Shown piece by piece: positions 9,001 through 17,061 of a stretch of DNA of 64,000 bases. Source of the DNA: Pseudomonas putida (GTDB taxonomy: Bacteria; Pseudomonadota; Gammaproteobacteria; Pseudomonadales; Pseudomonadaceae); NCBI RefSeq assembly GCF_009883635.2, contig NZ_CP026115.2, positions 5,084,001 through 5,148,000 of the forward strand. Direction: 5' to 3'. The stretch's first letter is position 1, and each line of letters begins with the position of its first letter. The translations under genes and the position numbers were made by a program. Below the pieces are notes generated by a model. The model had not been told where the DNA came from. It did no database searches and saw nothing but the letters and a program-made list of their open reading frames with translations.

Positions 9001-11396
9001 TTCCGGCCCTGGCTTCCCATCATGCGACGCAAGTGGCGGGGGTCATGGTCGGTGCGCGCAATGATCAAGGCGGCATCGGTGTTGCCTACGATGCGAAACT
9101 CGGTGGGCACTACCTGGCCAACAAAGGCGATGACCTGACCAACCTGGGGCAGATGGTCAATTACGACATCGCCAACCACAGTTGGGGCTTCAAGACCGAT
9201 TTCGCCATCGGCAACGTGCCCGAAGGCAGGGTCGACACTGCCCTGGCCCTGGCCTTCAGCGCAACGCTGGCGGCCACCAACGGGCGCGGCGGGCTGGGTA
9301 CCGTCATCGTCACCTCGGGTGGCAACCAGCGCGAACAAGGCGGTAGTGCGCAAGGGTCGCTGATCAACAACAGCCGTCACGCCATCGAAGTGGCGGCCGT
9401 CAATGCCAAGGCCGACCTCTCGGTACTGCAGGTGGCCAGTGCGCCGTTTTCCAACCCCGGTTCGAGCCTGCTGGTGGCGGCGCCCGGTAGCCATGTGCTG
9501 TCCAGCGGCATCAACCTGGAGGCCGAGCGTGGTGCCAAGGTTGGCAGTGCCTATGGCACGACCCAGGGCACCAGCTTCGCCGCGCCGATCGTCTCCGGTG
9601 TGGTGGCGTTGATGCTGCAGGCCAACCCCGGGCTTGGTTACCGCGATGTGCAGCAGATTCTGGCGTTGTCCGCACGCAAGGTCGAAGACCCGGCTACGGT
9701 CTGGCGCGACAACGCCGGGTCCAACTGGAATGGCGGTGGCATGCGCGCCAGCCATGACTACGGCTTCGGCATGGTCGACGCTCGTGCTGCCGTGCGCCTG
9801 GCCGAGTCGTGGGCCGGCCAGGCGAGCAAGGCCAACGAGCAGCAGTTGACGGCCGCTAGCGAAGCGCTTGCACAGGTGATTGCGCCGGGGCAAGTCAGCA
9901 CATTTGCCTTGAGCATGCCGGCCGGGGTGCTGGTGGAGCATGTCGAAGTCGATTTTCACTCCCAGGTTGGCCGCCTCGGTGACATGACCCTCACGCTGAT
10001 ATCGCCTGGCGGGACACGCAGTGTACTGCTGGACCGCGCCGGCAAGGCACCGGGTTCGGCTGACGATGATCAGGGCAATCCACGCTCGGGCGAGTTCAAG
10101 TACGGCTTCATGTCGACCCATCAGCGCGGTGAACGCTCGGTCGGCGAGTGGCGGCTGGAAGTCAGCAATGCCGGCAACGGGCTGCCACTGACGCTTGATC
10201 GCTGGGCACTGCGCGTCGTGGGCAGCCCTAGCAATGCCAATGATGTCTATTACTACACCAATGACTACGCCGATGCCGTTGCCCAGAACGCAGCGCGTGC
10301 CGTGCTAGACGATGCAGTCAATGGCACTGCAGGCGGGCGCAATACCCTCAATGCCGCGGCGCTGAGCCGGAGTATTTCGGTCGATCTGGTCAGTGGCATA
10401 GCCAGCATTGGCGGGACCGCACTCACCCTCGCACCTGGCGCGGTGCATAACCTGATCGGTGGTGACGGTGACGACACTCTCATCGCTGGGGCGGACGGTG
10501 CATGGCTCGATGGCGGACGTGGTTACAACCTGCTCAAAGGCGGCGGCGGAACGGATCGCTATGTCATTCACAAGCGTGCGGAGGGCCGTGATGAGCTCGA
10601 ACAGTTCGAGCGCTCCCGAGAGGTCGTCGATCTGATTGGTTTTGGCAACAAGGCCTTTACCGATTTGCAATTGAGCCAGGATGGCGAGACTGCCGTGGTT
10701 GGTCTGGGTAATGGGCAGACTCTGCGCTTTGCACAACAGACTGTCGCCGACCTGCAGCCGAGCAACTTCCGTTTTCTGGACACGCTGATTACTGCGCCGG
10801 GATATTTCGACGGCAGCCCTGAAGGGCAAGTGCAGGAGCCATCCAGCGGTACCGTGCTGCTCAGTGGCGGTTCTGGAGGGGTGTCACTGACATCGGATGC
10901 CTCGGGGCAACTTGTCGCGTCGTTGACAGGCACGATCTATGGCCCGGCAAGTGTCGCGCCCAGTGTCTTCGTGGTGGAAAAACAGGACGGTGTGACCAAC
11001 TACAAGAACACGGTGCGTGGCTTCCGGCACGGTATCGACAAGATCGACCTGAGCCAGACCGGCATCAGCCGCTACGAAGACTTGCAGCTCACCAAGGACG
11101 AGCGGTTCCAGTTGAATGGTTTTGCCCAGATACACGGTGTGACCGTGGCGGGGCAGGACAGCACGGTGCAGCTGCTGTATCTGGATGCGCTGGAACTGGC
11201 CCAGGTAACGGTTGACGATTTCATCTTTGCCCCACCAGCAGCGGCGACCTTGCCCGGCATGGCACCCCTGGAGGCACCCAACCTTGCCAACTTGGTGGAT
11301 GCGATGGCGGCATTCGCCCCGGAGGCAGCCAGTACAAAGCTGCTTGCCGAGGCGCCCACGCCGCGCTGGGAATCGACAATTGCCGTCGCAGCATGA
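6039..11396 (+). CDS. Very large type I-secreted glycine-rich protein with subtilase (S8) and P-domain
   Basis: A 1785-residue product without a signal peptide, encoded after its exporter. Order: an N-terminal alpha-helical module (1-220) with a hydrophobic stretch near 192-217, encoded in AT-rich DNA; two EF-hand-like loops (DANADGLITADD from 431, DANHDGRADAGE from 453); glycine/aspartate-rich RTX-like repeats (565-760, e.g. GGAGDDVL, GGGGNDVLVGG); a subtilase domain (about 930-1260); a proprotein-convertase P-domain (about 1285-1400); a second short RTX patch (1474-1510, GGDGDDTLIAG); and a C-terminal export region. In the protease, His995 (HHATQVAG), oxyanion Asn1096 and Ser1179 (GTSFAAP) are present. 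The position expected for the catalytic Asp reads IGQFEPGG with Glu951. Calcium-dependent folding outside the cell is expected from the repeats. The target is unknown; adhesin, protease or toxin are all possible. Confidence 0.85.
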   Translation: MSGLLQEDVRRARELFESQGVGAMYDYLESKGDRYATLANGVAKGNSIAGIAAIDFMKRTEQGAGRPMQEEDVEHVRFKMAEAYLDLLSEKVKAGTIGVEVNHLEVWDFHSDVFKDLGRSKDAWTLNTIFDLLHPDNRQAYWEGVLDAAGSPGWELLLAVRTDASVAFSAAMAPEDLRARAASWKARIDSPGGLGAVVLGVGAVTANGIYGLISDLVRSDEPAPSQPIQIEITPTSESRRDLQGQDDIRNDVSAGYVNRRLTHSIAFTDNTLNNTDFTSAQLGSLATGGIRPGELQLDPNVRPNQHLAQFYQDATDQPDFSLRNAAVLNGLAAMTTVNTFVDPLLFDLSGQGAGLTGIEDAVLFDVDNSGQLRRTGWADRQTGMLVHDDGSGQVVSIRQLFSEYFGGQPGSNGAPGEAPFKDGFAALASVDANADGLITADDAAWAQLKLWVDANHDGRADAGELRALPEHGITQIDLRQVQPLNEVRQGNEVISRGAFVANGVEREVLAVKYLADTVGNLVEQQDGATVLTSISGATTRRSYVSNSPQGAELDAAVLGVDTVQGGAGDDVLKAATGGSWLVGGGGSNTYVGGAGDDVLVISASDQAANIHGNGGRDTALIVGEHGVGLNMAEAGLTIAQGGRGKDVIVSGGQRGVFIKGGSGDSLLIGGGGNDVLVGGTGRNTIIGGTGKAVIYAGPNGDRIQASAAGSIIHAGGGADQITGGAADDVIEAGRGNATIDGAGGINLVTLHGNHDEYLITRTATGYQVSDRQAERDGSLTLSNVQKISFADIAAVDLQGPGALPIGDTLAPEQMATFTTTPTALVIPASVLLANDQPLNSTGPLRIASVGDGKGATVRLNDQGDVEVTPMPGHDADVTFRYDLVDAAGNPSVGVTEVASGASASLRATVTLRHEQSPVDPLASRQWYLNEIDVQPVWRDFSGKGVRIGQFEPGGEFAVAPEIFDIQHPDLQANIDPIWLQTQRSNGTLPALASHHATQVAGVMVGARNDQGGIGVAYDAKLGGHYLANKGDDLTNLGQMVNYDIANHSWGFKTDFAIGNVPEGRVDTALALAFSATLAATNGRGGLGTVIVTSGGNQREQGGSAQGSLINNSRHAIEVAAVNAKADLSVLQVASAPFSNPGSSLLVAAPGSHVLSSGINLEAERGAKVGSAYGTTQGTSFAAPIVSGVVALMLQANPGLGYRDVQQILALSARKVEDPATVWRDNAGSNWNGGGMRASHDYGFGMVDARAAVRLAESWAGQASKANEQQLTAASEALAQVIAPGQVSTFALSMPAGVLVEHVEVDFHSQVGRLGDMTLTLISPGGTRSVLLDRAGKAPGSADDDQGNPRSGEFKYGFMSTHQRGERSVGEWRLEVSNAGNGLPLTLDRWALRVVGSPSNANDVYYYTNDYADAVAQNAARAVLDDAVNGTAGGRNTLNAAALSRSISVDLVSGIASIGGTALTLAPGAVHNLIGGDGDDTLIAGADGAWLDGGRGYNLLKGGGGTDRYVIHKRAEGRDELEQFERSREVVDLIGFGNKAFTDLQLSQDGETAVVGLGNGQTLRFAQQTVADLQPSNFRFLDTLITAPGYFDGSPEGQVQEPSSGTVLLSGGSGGVSLTSDASGQLVASLTGTIYGPASVAPSVFVVEKQDGVTNYKNTVRGFRHGIDKIDLSQTGISRYEDLQLTKDERFQLNGFAQIHGVTVAGQDSTVQLLYLDALELAQVTVDDFIFAPPAAATLPGMAPLEAPNLANLVDAMAAFAPEAASTKLLAEAPTPRWESTIAVAA

Positions 11397-11402
11397 TCCA
11401 GC

Positions 11403-12044
11403 TCAAGCGCCGGGCGGCACAAAGTCATTGCGCTGGTAGAACCGCTCCAGCTCATGTGTCGCCGGCTCTTCACCAGTAAAGATGCGCAGGTACTCCGGTA
11501 TGAAGCGCATGCGGTATTCCAGCGGCTCGACGGTCTTCATGCTGATGTAGCCGATCTGCGCCAGGTAGATCGAGCGGGCGCGGGTGGCGGCGGCGTCTTC
11601 GCTGAAGCCGAAGCGGTCGAACATCGCCTTCAGCGCCGCCATGCGCAGGTTGTCGGCCTGCTTTATTTCCTCGGCTACCTGCTCCGACTGCAGCGCCCAG
11701 CTGCGCATGGCGAATTCGCACTGCGAATCGAACAGCTCGCTGTTCAGCCAACAGTCGAACACGTTGAGGATCGCCTCGGTGATGGACGCCGCGTAGGCCT
11801 GTGACTGGCTCACCAGGTTGCGCGTGTTCTTGTTCTTCCACTGCTCGATCAGCGCCGCGAGCAAGGCTTCGCGGTCTTCGAAGTACCAGTAGAAGCTGGT
11901 GCGGGCGAGGTTGAGTTTCTTGGCCAGCGGCAGCACGCGCACGGCATCCACCCCCGACTCCTTGAGGGTTTCGAAGGCCGCGTTGAGCCAGCTCTCGATC
12001 GAGCCGCGGGTGGCGATTTCCGGGTGGTTCGAGGTCATGTTCAT
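11403..12044 (-). CDS. TetR-family repressor of the adjacent divergent catabolic operon
   Basis: A 213-residue TetR protein if translation starts at MNMTSNHPEIATRG (ATG at 12044-12042). An upstream in-frame ATG would add 23 residues, but that leader runs through the operator, so the shorter form is preferred. The N-terminal helix-turn-helix contains PLAKKLNLARTSFYWYFEDR. The C-terminal ligand domain is helical and typical in size. The gene is divergent from the DgcA-like operon, with a long palindrome between them, which strongly implies autoregulation and repression of that operon, probably relieved by its substrate. Its 3' end lies six bases from the end of the type I secretion substrate gene (convergent). 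Confidence 0.9.
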   Translation of the reverse strand: MNMTSNHPEIATRGSIESWLNAAFETLKESGVDAVRVLPLAKKLNLARTSFYWYFEDREALLAALIEQWKNKNTRNLVSQSQAYAASITEAILNVFDCWLNSELFDSQCEFAMRSWALQSEQVAEEIKQADNLRMAALKAMFDRFGFSEDAAATRARSIYLAQIGYISMKTVEPLEYRMRFIPEYLRIFTGEEPATHELERFYQRNDFVPPGA

Positions 12045-12084
12045 AGGCGCATTGTTCCGTATCCATGGGGGCCTGACAAGCTCA

Positions 12085-12123
12085 ATGTACACCACTGTCG
12101 AATTTATTGACACTGGTGTACAT
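12085..12123. promoter_or_regulatory. Palindromic operator overlapping the promoter of the catabolic operon
   Basis: Two 15-base arms, ATGTACACCACTGTC (12085-12099) and GACACTGGTGTACAT (12109-12123), are inverted repeats with one mismatch around a 9-base AT-rich centre. The right arm contains a TTGACA -35 element (12107-12112); 17 bases further on is a weaker -10, TAATGT (12130-12135). A repressor bound here would block the promoter. The site lies between the TetR gene and the operon it should control. Confidence 0.75.
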
Positions 12124-12170
12124 GGGGTCTAATGTCGATTTTGCCTGATGCCCTGAACGCGAGAACAATC

Positions 12171-14207
12171 ATGTCAAATGACCCGTTGCTTCAGCCGTAC
12201 CAACTCAAGCACCTCACCTTGCGCAACCGCATCATCACCACCTCCCACGAACCCGCCTACCCCGAAGACGGCATGCCCAAGCAGCTGTACCGCGCCTACC
12301 ACGTCGAGCGCGCCAAGGCCGGCGTGGCCATGACCATGACGGCCGGTTCCGCTGCCATTTCCCGCGACAGCCCGCCGGTGTTCAACAACGTGCTGGCCTA
12401 CAAGGACGAAGTGGTAGGCTGGATGAAGGACCTCACCGACGAGTGCCACGAGCACGGTGCGGCGGTGATGATCCAGCTCACCCACTTGGGCCGCCGCACC
12501 CGCTGGGACAAGGGCGACTGGCTGCCGGTGGTGTCACCGTCGCACAACCAGGAGCCGGCGCACCGGGCTTTCCCCAAGCGCCTGGAAATCTGGGACATCG
12601 AGCGCATCGTCAAGGATTACGCCGATGCCGCCGAACGCATGCAGGCCGCCGGGCTCGATGGCATCGAGCTGCAGGCCTACGGCCACCTGATGGACCAGTT
12701 CTGGTCGCCGCTGACCAACGAACTGCAGAACGTCTACGGTGGCTCGCTGGAAAACCGCCTGCGCTTCACCTTCGAGGTGCTCACGGCCATTCGAAAACGG
12801 GTCGGCGATCAGTTCATCGTCGGCATTCGCTATACCGGCGATGAAGTGCTGGCCGGCGGGCTGACGAAAGCGGAGGGCCTGCAGATCTCCCAGCTGCTGA
12901 AGAACAGCGGCATGATCGACTTCCTCAACGTGATCCGCGGCAACATCGCCACCGACGCCGGCCTGACCGACATCATCCCGATCCAGGGCATGCGCAACGC
13001 GCCGCACCTGGACTTCGCCGGCGAGATCCGTTCGCTGACCGGCTTCCCGACCTTCCACGCGGCGAAGATCCCGGATGTGGCCACTGCCCGCCATGCCATT
13101 GCCAGCGGCAAGGTGGACATGGTTGGCATGACTCGCGCGCACATGACCGACCCGCACATCGTGCGCAAGATCATCGAAGGCCGCGAAGACGACATCCGCC
13201 CCTGTGTCGGCGCCAACTATTGCCTCGATCGCATCTACCACGGCGGTTCCGCCTATTGCATCCACAACGCCGCCACCGGCCGCGAGACCACCATGCCGCA
13301 CCAGATTCCCAAGGCCGGGCGCAAGCGCAAGATCGTCATCGTCGGGGCTGGCCCGGCAGGCCTGGAGGCTGCGCGGGTGGCGGGCGAACGGGGCCATGAA
13401 GTGGTGGTGTACGAGGTGGCCGACAAGGCTGGCGGGCAGATCCGCCTGACTGCGCAGTCGGAGCGGCGCAAGGAGATGATCAGCATCATCGACTGGCGTC
13501 TGGCCCAGTGCGAACGCCTGGGCGTGACCTTCCACTACAACGTCTGGGCCGACAGCCAGATCCTCCTCGACGAAGCCCCCGACGTGGTCATCGTCGCCAC
13601 CGGCGGCCTGCCGCACACCGAGGTGCTGGAGCAGGGCAATGAGCTGGTGGTGTCGAGCTGGGACATCATCTCGGGCGACGTCAAACCCGGGCGCAATGTG
13701 CTGGTGTACGACGATGCCGGCGACCACGCCGCGTTGCAGGCCGCCGAGTTCATCGCCCAGAGCGGTGCGCGCACCGAGATCATGACCCCCGACCGCACCT
13801 TCTCGCCCGAGGTCATGGGCATGAACCTGGTGCCCTACATGCGCGCCTTGCAGCAGCTGGACACCACTTTCACCGTGACCTGGCGCCTGAAAGCGGTGAG
13901 CAGAACCGCCGACGGCCTGCTGGCAACCATCGGCACCGACTACAGCGAGCTGCGCCAGACCCGGCTGGTCGACCAGGTGGTGGTCAACCACGGCACGCGG
14001 CCGCTGGACGACCTGTACTTCCAGCTGTGCCCGCTGTCGAGCAACGAAGGCGCGGTGGAGTACATGGATCTGATCGCCGGCCGCCCACAGGCTGTGGCGC
14101 GGCGTGACGACGGCCGCTTCCAGCTGTTCCGCATCGGTGACGCGGTGGCCTCGCGCAACACCCATGCCGCCATCTACGACGCCCTGCGCCTGGTCAAAGA
14201 CCTCTGA
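12171..14207 (+). CDS. DgcA-like NADH:flavin oxidoreductase (trimethylamine dehydrogenase/2,4-dienoyl-CoA reductase family)
   Basis: A 678-residue enzyme. An N-terminal FMN-binding TIM barrel of the Old Yellow Enzyme type (1-340, with ELQAYGHLMDQFWSP) is followed by an iron-sulfur segment and a C-terminal FAD/NAD domain beginning IVIVGAGPAGLEAAR. Members of this group oxidatively demethylate dimethylglycine, N-methylproline and other methylated amines. The cluster-binding segment reads C345-x5-C351-x11-C363; in trimethylamine dehydrogenase the ligands are Cys345, 348, 351 and 364, but here position 348 is Ala. That may be a subgroup trait or may alter the cluster. The start MSNDPLLQPYQLKHL is chosen because homologues begin there and it lies downstream of the predicted promoter; an in-frame ATG at 12132 sits on the -10. 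First gene of a catabolic operon. The exact substrate is not deducible. Confidence 0.85.
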   Translation: MSNDPLLQPYQLKHLTLRNRIITTSHEPAYPEDGMPKQLYRAYHVERAKAGVAMTMTAGSAAISRDSPPVFNNVLAYKDEVVGWMKDLTDECHEHGAAVMIQLTHLGRRTRWDKGDWLPVVSPSHNQEPAHRAFPKRLEIWDIERIVKDYADAAERMQAAGLDGIELQAYGHLMDQFWSPLTNELQNVYGGSLENRLRFTFEVLTAIRKRVGDQFIVGIRYTGDEVLAGGLTKAEGLQISQLLKNSGMIDFLNVIRGNIATDAGLTDIIPIQGMRNAPHLDFAGEIRSLTGFPTFHAAKIPDVATARHAIASGKVDMVGMTRAHMTDPHIVRKIIEGREDDIRPCVGANYCLDRIYHGGSAYCIHNAATGRETTMPHQIPKAGRKRKIVIVGAGPAGLEAARVAGERGHEVVVYEVADKAGGQIRLTAQSERRKEMISIIDWRLAQCERLGVTFHYNVWADSQILLDEAPDVVIVATGGLPHTEVLEQGNELVVSSWDIISGDVKPGRNVLVYDDAGDHAALQAAEFIAQSGARTEIMTPDRTFSPEVMGMNLVPYMRALQQLDTTFTVTWRLKAVSRTADGLLATIGTDYSELRQTRLVDQVVVNHGTRPLDDLYFQLCPLSSNEGAVEYMDLIAGRPQAVARRDDGRFQLFRIGDAVASRNTHAAIYDALRLVKDL

Positions 14208-14311
14208 GCCACGCGCCACAAAAACCATAAGAACAGCAGCACCCGTTTCGCGCTTCCTTGTTACTGCCCTGGCTCCAACAACGACAACGATATCCAGTGG
14301 AGAGTGTAACC

Positions 14312-15604
14312 ATGCACATCGGTACCCGACCGAGCCCCGCGCCATCCCTGCAGTTTCGTGACGACGTCAGCGTAACCGGCCACGCCCTGGCCCCGGTGGA
14401 CAGCGAGCTGCTCGCTGCCCAGGCCGCGATCGACCGCAAGGCCCTGCGCCGCTATCGCCTGGAGCGCATCCGCCAGCAGCTGCGCGCCCATGACTACGGC
14501 GGCATCCTGCTCGCCGACCCGATCAACATCCGCTACGCCACCGACACCAACAACCTCGGCCTGTGGGTCATGCATTCGCCCAGCCGCTATGTGTTCGTGC
14601 CCACCGAGGGCCCGCTGGTGCTGTTCGAGTTCACCAGCAGCCGGCACAACAGCGAGCACGTCGAGACCATCGACGAGATCCGCCCGGCGCTGCCATGGCT
14701 GTACTTCCTGGCCGGCCCGCGGGTCGACGAAAAAGCCGCGTTGTGGGCGGCTGAAGTGGCCGAGCTGATGGTCCGCCACAGCGGTGGCAACCGTCGCCTG
14801 GCCGTGGACCGCTGCGATCCATGGGGTGCCGAGAAGCTCAAGGCCAAGGGCATCGAGCTGTTCGATGCGCAACCGCTGATGGAGCAGGCGCGGTTGATCA
14901 AGTCGGTTGAAGAGGTCGCCAGTCACCGGGTGTCGATGGCGGTCTGCGACCTGGCCATCGCCCGCATGCGCGCCAGCCTGCAGCCGGGCATTACCGAAAA
15001 CCAGCTGTGGAGCATCCTCCATGGCACCAACGTCGCTCAAGGTGGCGAGTGGGCCGAAAGCCGCCTGCTCAGCTCCGGCCCGCGCACCAATCCATGGTTC
15101 CAGGACGCTACCGACAAAGTCATCGAGGCCGGCGAGATGGTCTGCTTCGACACCGACATGGTCGGCCCCGGTGGCTACCTGTCGGACATCTCGCGCAGCT
15201 TCGTCTGCCCCGGCAAGCCGGTGACGGCGGCCCAGCGCGAACTGCTCGACATCGCCAGCCAGCAGATCAGCCATAACGTCGGGCTGCTGCGCCCGGGCCT
15301 GTCGTTCCGCGAGTTCGCCGAGCGCTGCTGGCCGGTGCCGCGCCAGTTCGAGCACAACCGCTACATGATGATGTTGCACGGCGTCGGCCTGGTCGACGAA
15401 TACCCCAGCGTGGCCTACGCCGTGGACTTCGCCGAGTGGGGCTATGACGGCCTGTTCCAGGAAAACATGGTGGTCTCGGTGGAAAGCTACATCGGCGAAC
15501 GCGGCGGGCGTGAAGGCGTGAAGCTGGAAGAACAGGTGCTGATCACCGCCCAGGGCGCGCTCAAGCTGTCGAGCACGCCCCTGGTCGATGACCAGCGGTC
15601 TTGA
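14312..15604 (+). CDS. M24-fold metalloenzyme closely resembling DMSP lyase DddP
   Basis: A 430-residue protein of the creatinase/prolidase (M24) fold. The start is set by GGAGAG eight bases upstream. From recalled family data, DddP of Roseobacters uses Asp295, Asp297, Asp307, His371, Glu406 and Glu421 as metal ligands, with Tyr366 and Asp377 in catalysis. Here the equivalents occur at a constant offset of 15: D280, D282, D292, H356, E391, E406, Y351 and D362. Long DddP-like blocks are also visible (GGEWAESRLLSSGPRTNPWF, NIRYATDTNNLGLW). The gene follows the DgcA-like flavoprotein and precedes an ABC importer, so the enzyme may cleave DMSP or another sulfonium or quaternary-amine compound. 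An ordinary Xaa-Pro dipeptidase is less likely. CA-rich runs just upstream (about 14274-14290) might be Crc/Hfq targets. Confidence 0.82.
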   Translation: MHIGTRPSPAPSLQFRDDVSVTGHALAPVDSELLAAQAAIDRKALRRYRLERIRQQLRAHDYGGILLADPINIRYATDTNNLGLWVMHSPSRYVFVPTEGPLVLFEFTSSRHNSEHVETIDEIRPALPWLYFLAGPRVDEKAALWAAEVAELMVRHSGGNRRLAVDRCDPWGAEKLKAKGIELFDAQPLMEQARLIKSVEEVASHRVSMAVCDLAIARMRASLQPGITENQLWSILHGTNVAQGGEWAESRLLSSGPRTNPWFQDATDKVIEAGEMVCFDTDMVGPGGYLSDISRSFVCPGKPVTAAQRELLDIASQQISHNVGLLRPGLSFREFAERCWPVPRQFEHNRYMMMLHGVGLVDEYPSVAYAVDFAEWGYDGLFQENMVVSVESYIGERGGREGVKLEEQVLITAQGALKLSSTPLVDDQRS

Positions 15605-15619
15605 GCGGAGGGCCTGCCC

Positions 15620-16420
15620 ATGAACCCGATGAGCGTTCCGCTGCGCCAGGTTCCAGCCGTGCCTGAGCCCAAACCTGCGTTCCTGCGCCTGGAGTCGATC
15701 CACAAGCAGTTCGGCCCCTATGAGGTGCTGCACGACGTCAATTTCGAGATGCGCAAGGGCGAGGTGGTGGCCATCATCGGCCCCAGCGGCTCGGGCAAGA
15801 GCACCTTGCTGCGCTGCATCAACCAGCTGGAGCCGCCGACCCGCGGGCGCATCCGCCTCGACGAGCTGGACATCGACGCGGCCACGCCACTGGCACGCGC
15901 CGACCTGCTGAAGCTGCGCCGGCGCATCGGCATGGTGTTCCAGTCGTTCAACCTGTTCCCGCACATGACCGTGCTGCGCAACGTCAGCCTGGCGCAGGTG
16001 CGCACCCTCGGTCGCAGCCAGCGCGAGGCCGATGCGCGCTCGCTGCAGTTGCTGGAGCGGGTGGGCCTGGTCGACAAGGCCGGGCACTACCCGGCGAGGT
16101 GCTCCGGTGGCCAGCAGCAACGTATCGCCATCGCTCGGGCACTGGCGCTGGAGCCTGAGTTGATGCTGTTCGACGAGCCGACCTCGGCGCTGGACCCGGA
16201 GCTGGGGCTGGAAGTGCTGGCGGTCATGAAGGAGCTGGCTGCCGAGGGCATGTCGATGATCGTCGTCACCCACGAGATGCACTTTGCCGAGACGGTGTCC
16301 GACCGGGTGGTGGTGATGGCTGACGGGCGTATCCTCGAACAGGGCCCCAGTGCCCGGGTGATGCGCCAGCCACAGCATGAGCGGGTGGTGAAGTTTCTCC
16401 AGGCCGTGAGGGACCGCTGA
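15620..16420 (+). CDS. Amino acid-type ABC transporter ATP-binding protein
   Basis: A 266-residue ATPase of the GlnQ/HisP group. Walker A is GPSGSGKST, the Q-loop is VFQSFNLFPHMT, the signature reads CSGGQQQRIAIARAL with Cys in place of the usual Leu, Walker B is LMLFDEPTSALDPE, and the H-loop is VTHEM. About 25 extra residues precede the conserved start (FLRLESIHKQFG). The stop codon overlaps the ATG of the next gene (TGATG), so the importer subunits are translationally coupled. It energises uptake of the compound metabolised by the two upstream enzymes. Confidence 0.9.
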   Translation: MNPMSVPLRQVPAVPEPKPAFLRLESIHKQFGPYEVLHDVNFEMRKGEVVAIIGPSGSGKSTLLRCINQLEPPTRGRIRLDELDIDAATPLARADLLKLRRRIGMVFQSFNLFPHMTVLRNVSLAQVRTLGRSQREADARSLQLLERVGLVDKAGHYPARCSGGQQQRIAIARALALEPELMLFDEPTSALDPELGLEVLAVMKELAAEGMSMIVVTHEMHFAETVSDRVVVMADGRILEQGPSARVMRQPQHERVVKFLQAVRDR

Positions 16421-17061
16421 TGAACGACATTCTCTCGATGTTGCTCACGGGCGTGCCGTGGACGCTGGGGGTGACCCTGTGTGCGTTCGCCACCGGGGTG
16501 GTGCTGGGCTTTCCGCTGTGTGCGCTGCGCATGGCCCGCTCACGGGGGTTGGCGGCGCTCGGTGCGGCCATTGTGCTGACCTTGCGCTCGATCCCGCCGA
16601 TCGTCTGGCTGTTCTTCATCTTCTTCGGCATTGGCGGTGGTTATCTCACCCTGTCGCCGTTCGTCGCGGCGGTGGTCGGCCTGGGCCTGATCACCGCCGC
16701 ACAGATGGCCGAGGTGTACCGCGGCGCCTTTGCGGCGATCCCCGATGGCCAGTACGAGGCGGCCCATGTGCTCAACCTGTCGCCACCGCAACGCTTCTTC
16801 GATGTGGTGTTGCCGCAACTGACACGCATCTCCATCCCGACGGCGGCCACCTATGCCATCGGCCTGCTCAAGGATTCGGCGGTGGCGTCGACCCTGGGGG
16901 TGGCAGACATCAGCTTCCAGGCGTACCAGGTGTCGCAGCAGACCTTCCAGGGGTTGGGTGTGTATAGCGCTGCCGCGTTGGTGTACCTGGTGCTCAGCGT
17001 GCCGGTGGCGCTGGCCTCGCGCTGGGTGTCGGCGAGCTTGCAACGGAGGATCAGCCAATGA
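16420..17061 (+). CDS. Amino acid-type ABC transporter permease (first subunit)
   Basis: A 213-residue HisM/GlnP-type permease with about five membrane helices. The coupling loop that contacts the ATPase reads YEAAHVLNLSPPQRFFDVVLPQ-like sequence, a slight variant of the EAA motif. It overlaps the ATPase gene by one base and the following permease gene by four bases (ATGA). Together the pair would form the heterodimeric channel of a polar amino acid or betaine-like importer. Confidence 0.9.
   Translation: MNDILSMLLTGVPWTLGVTLCAFATGVVLGFPLCALRMARSRGLAALGAAIVLTLRSIPPIVWLFFIFFGIGGGYLTLSPFVAAVVGLGLITAAQMAEVYRGAFAAIPDGQYEAAHVLNLSPPQRFFDVVLPQLTRISIPTAATYAIGLLKDSAVASTLGVADISFQAYQVSQQTFQGLGVYSAAALVYLVLSVPVALASRWVSASLQRRISQ

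Noticed and set aside
14261..16378. A 2-kb minus-strand open frame across the DddP-like and ABC ATPase genes
   Set aside because: It spans two well-supported genes on the other strand and reads as histidine- and alanine-rich noise.
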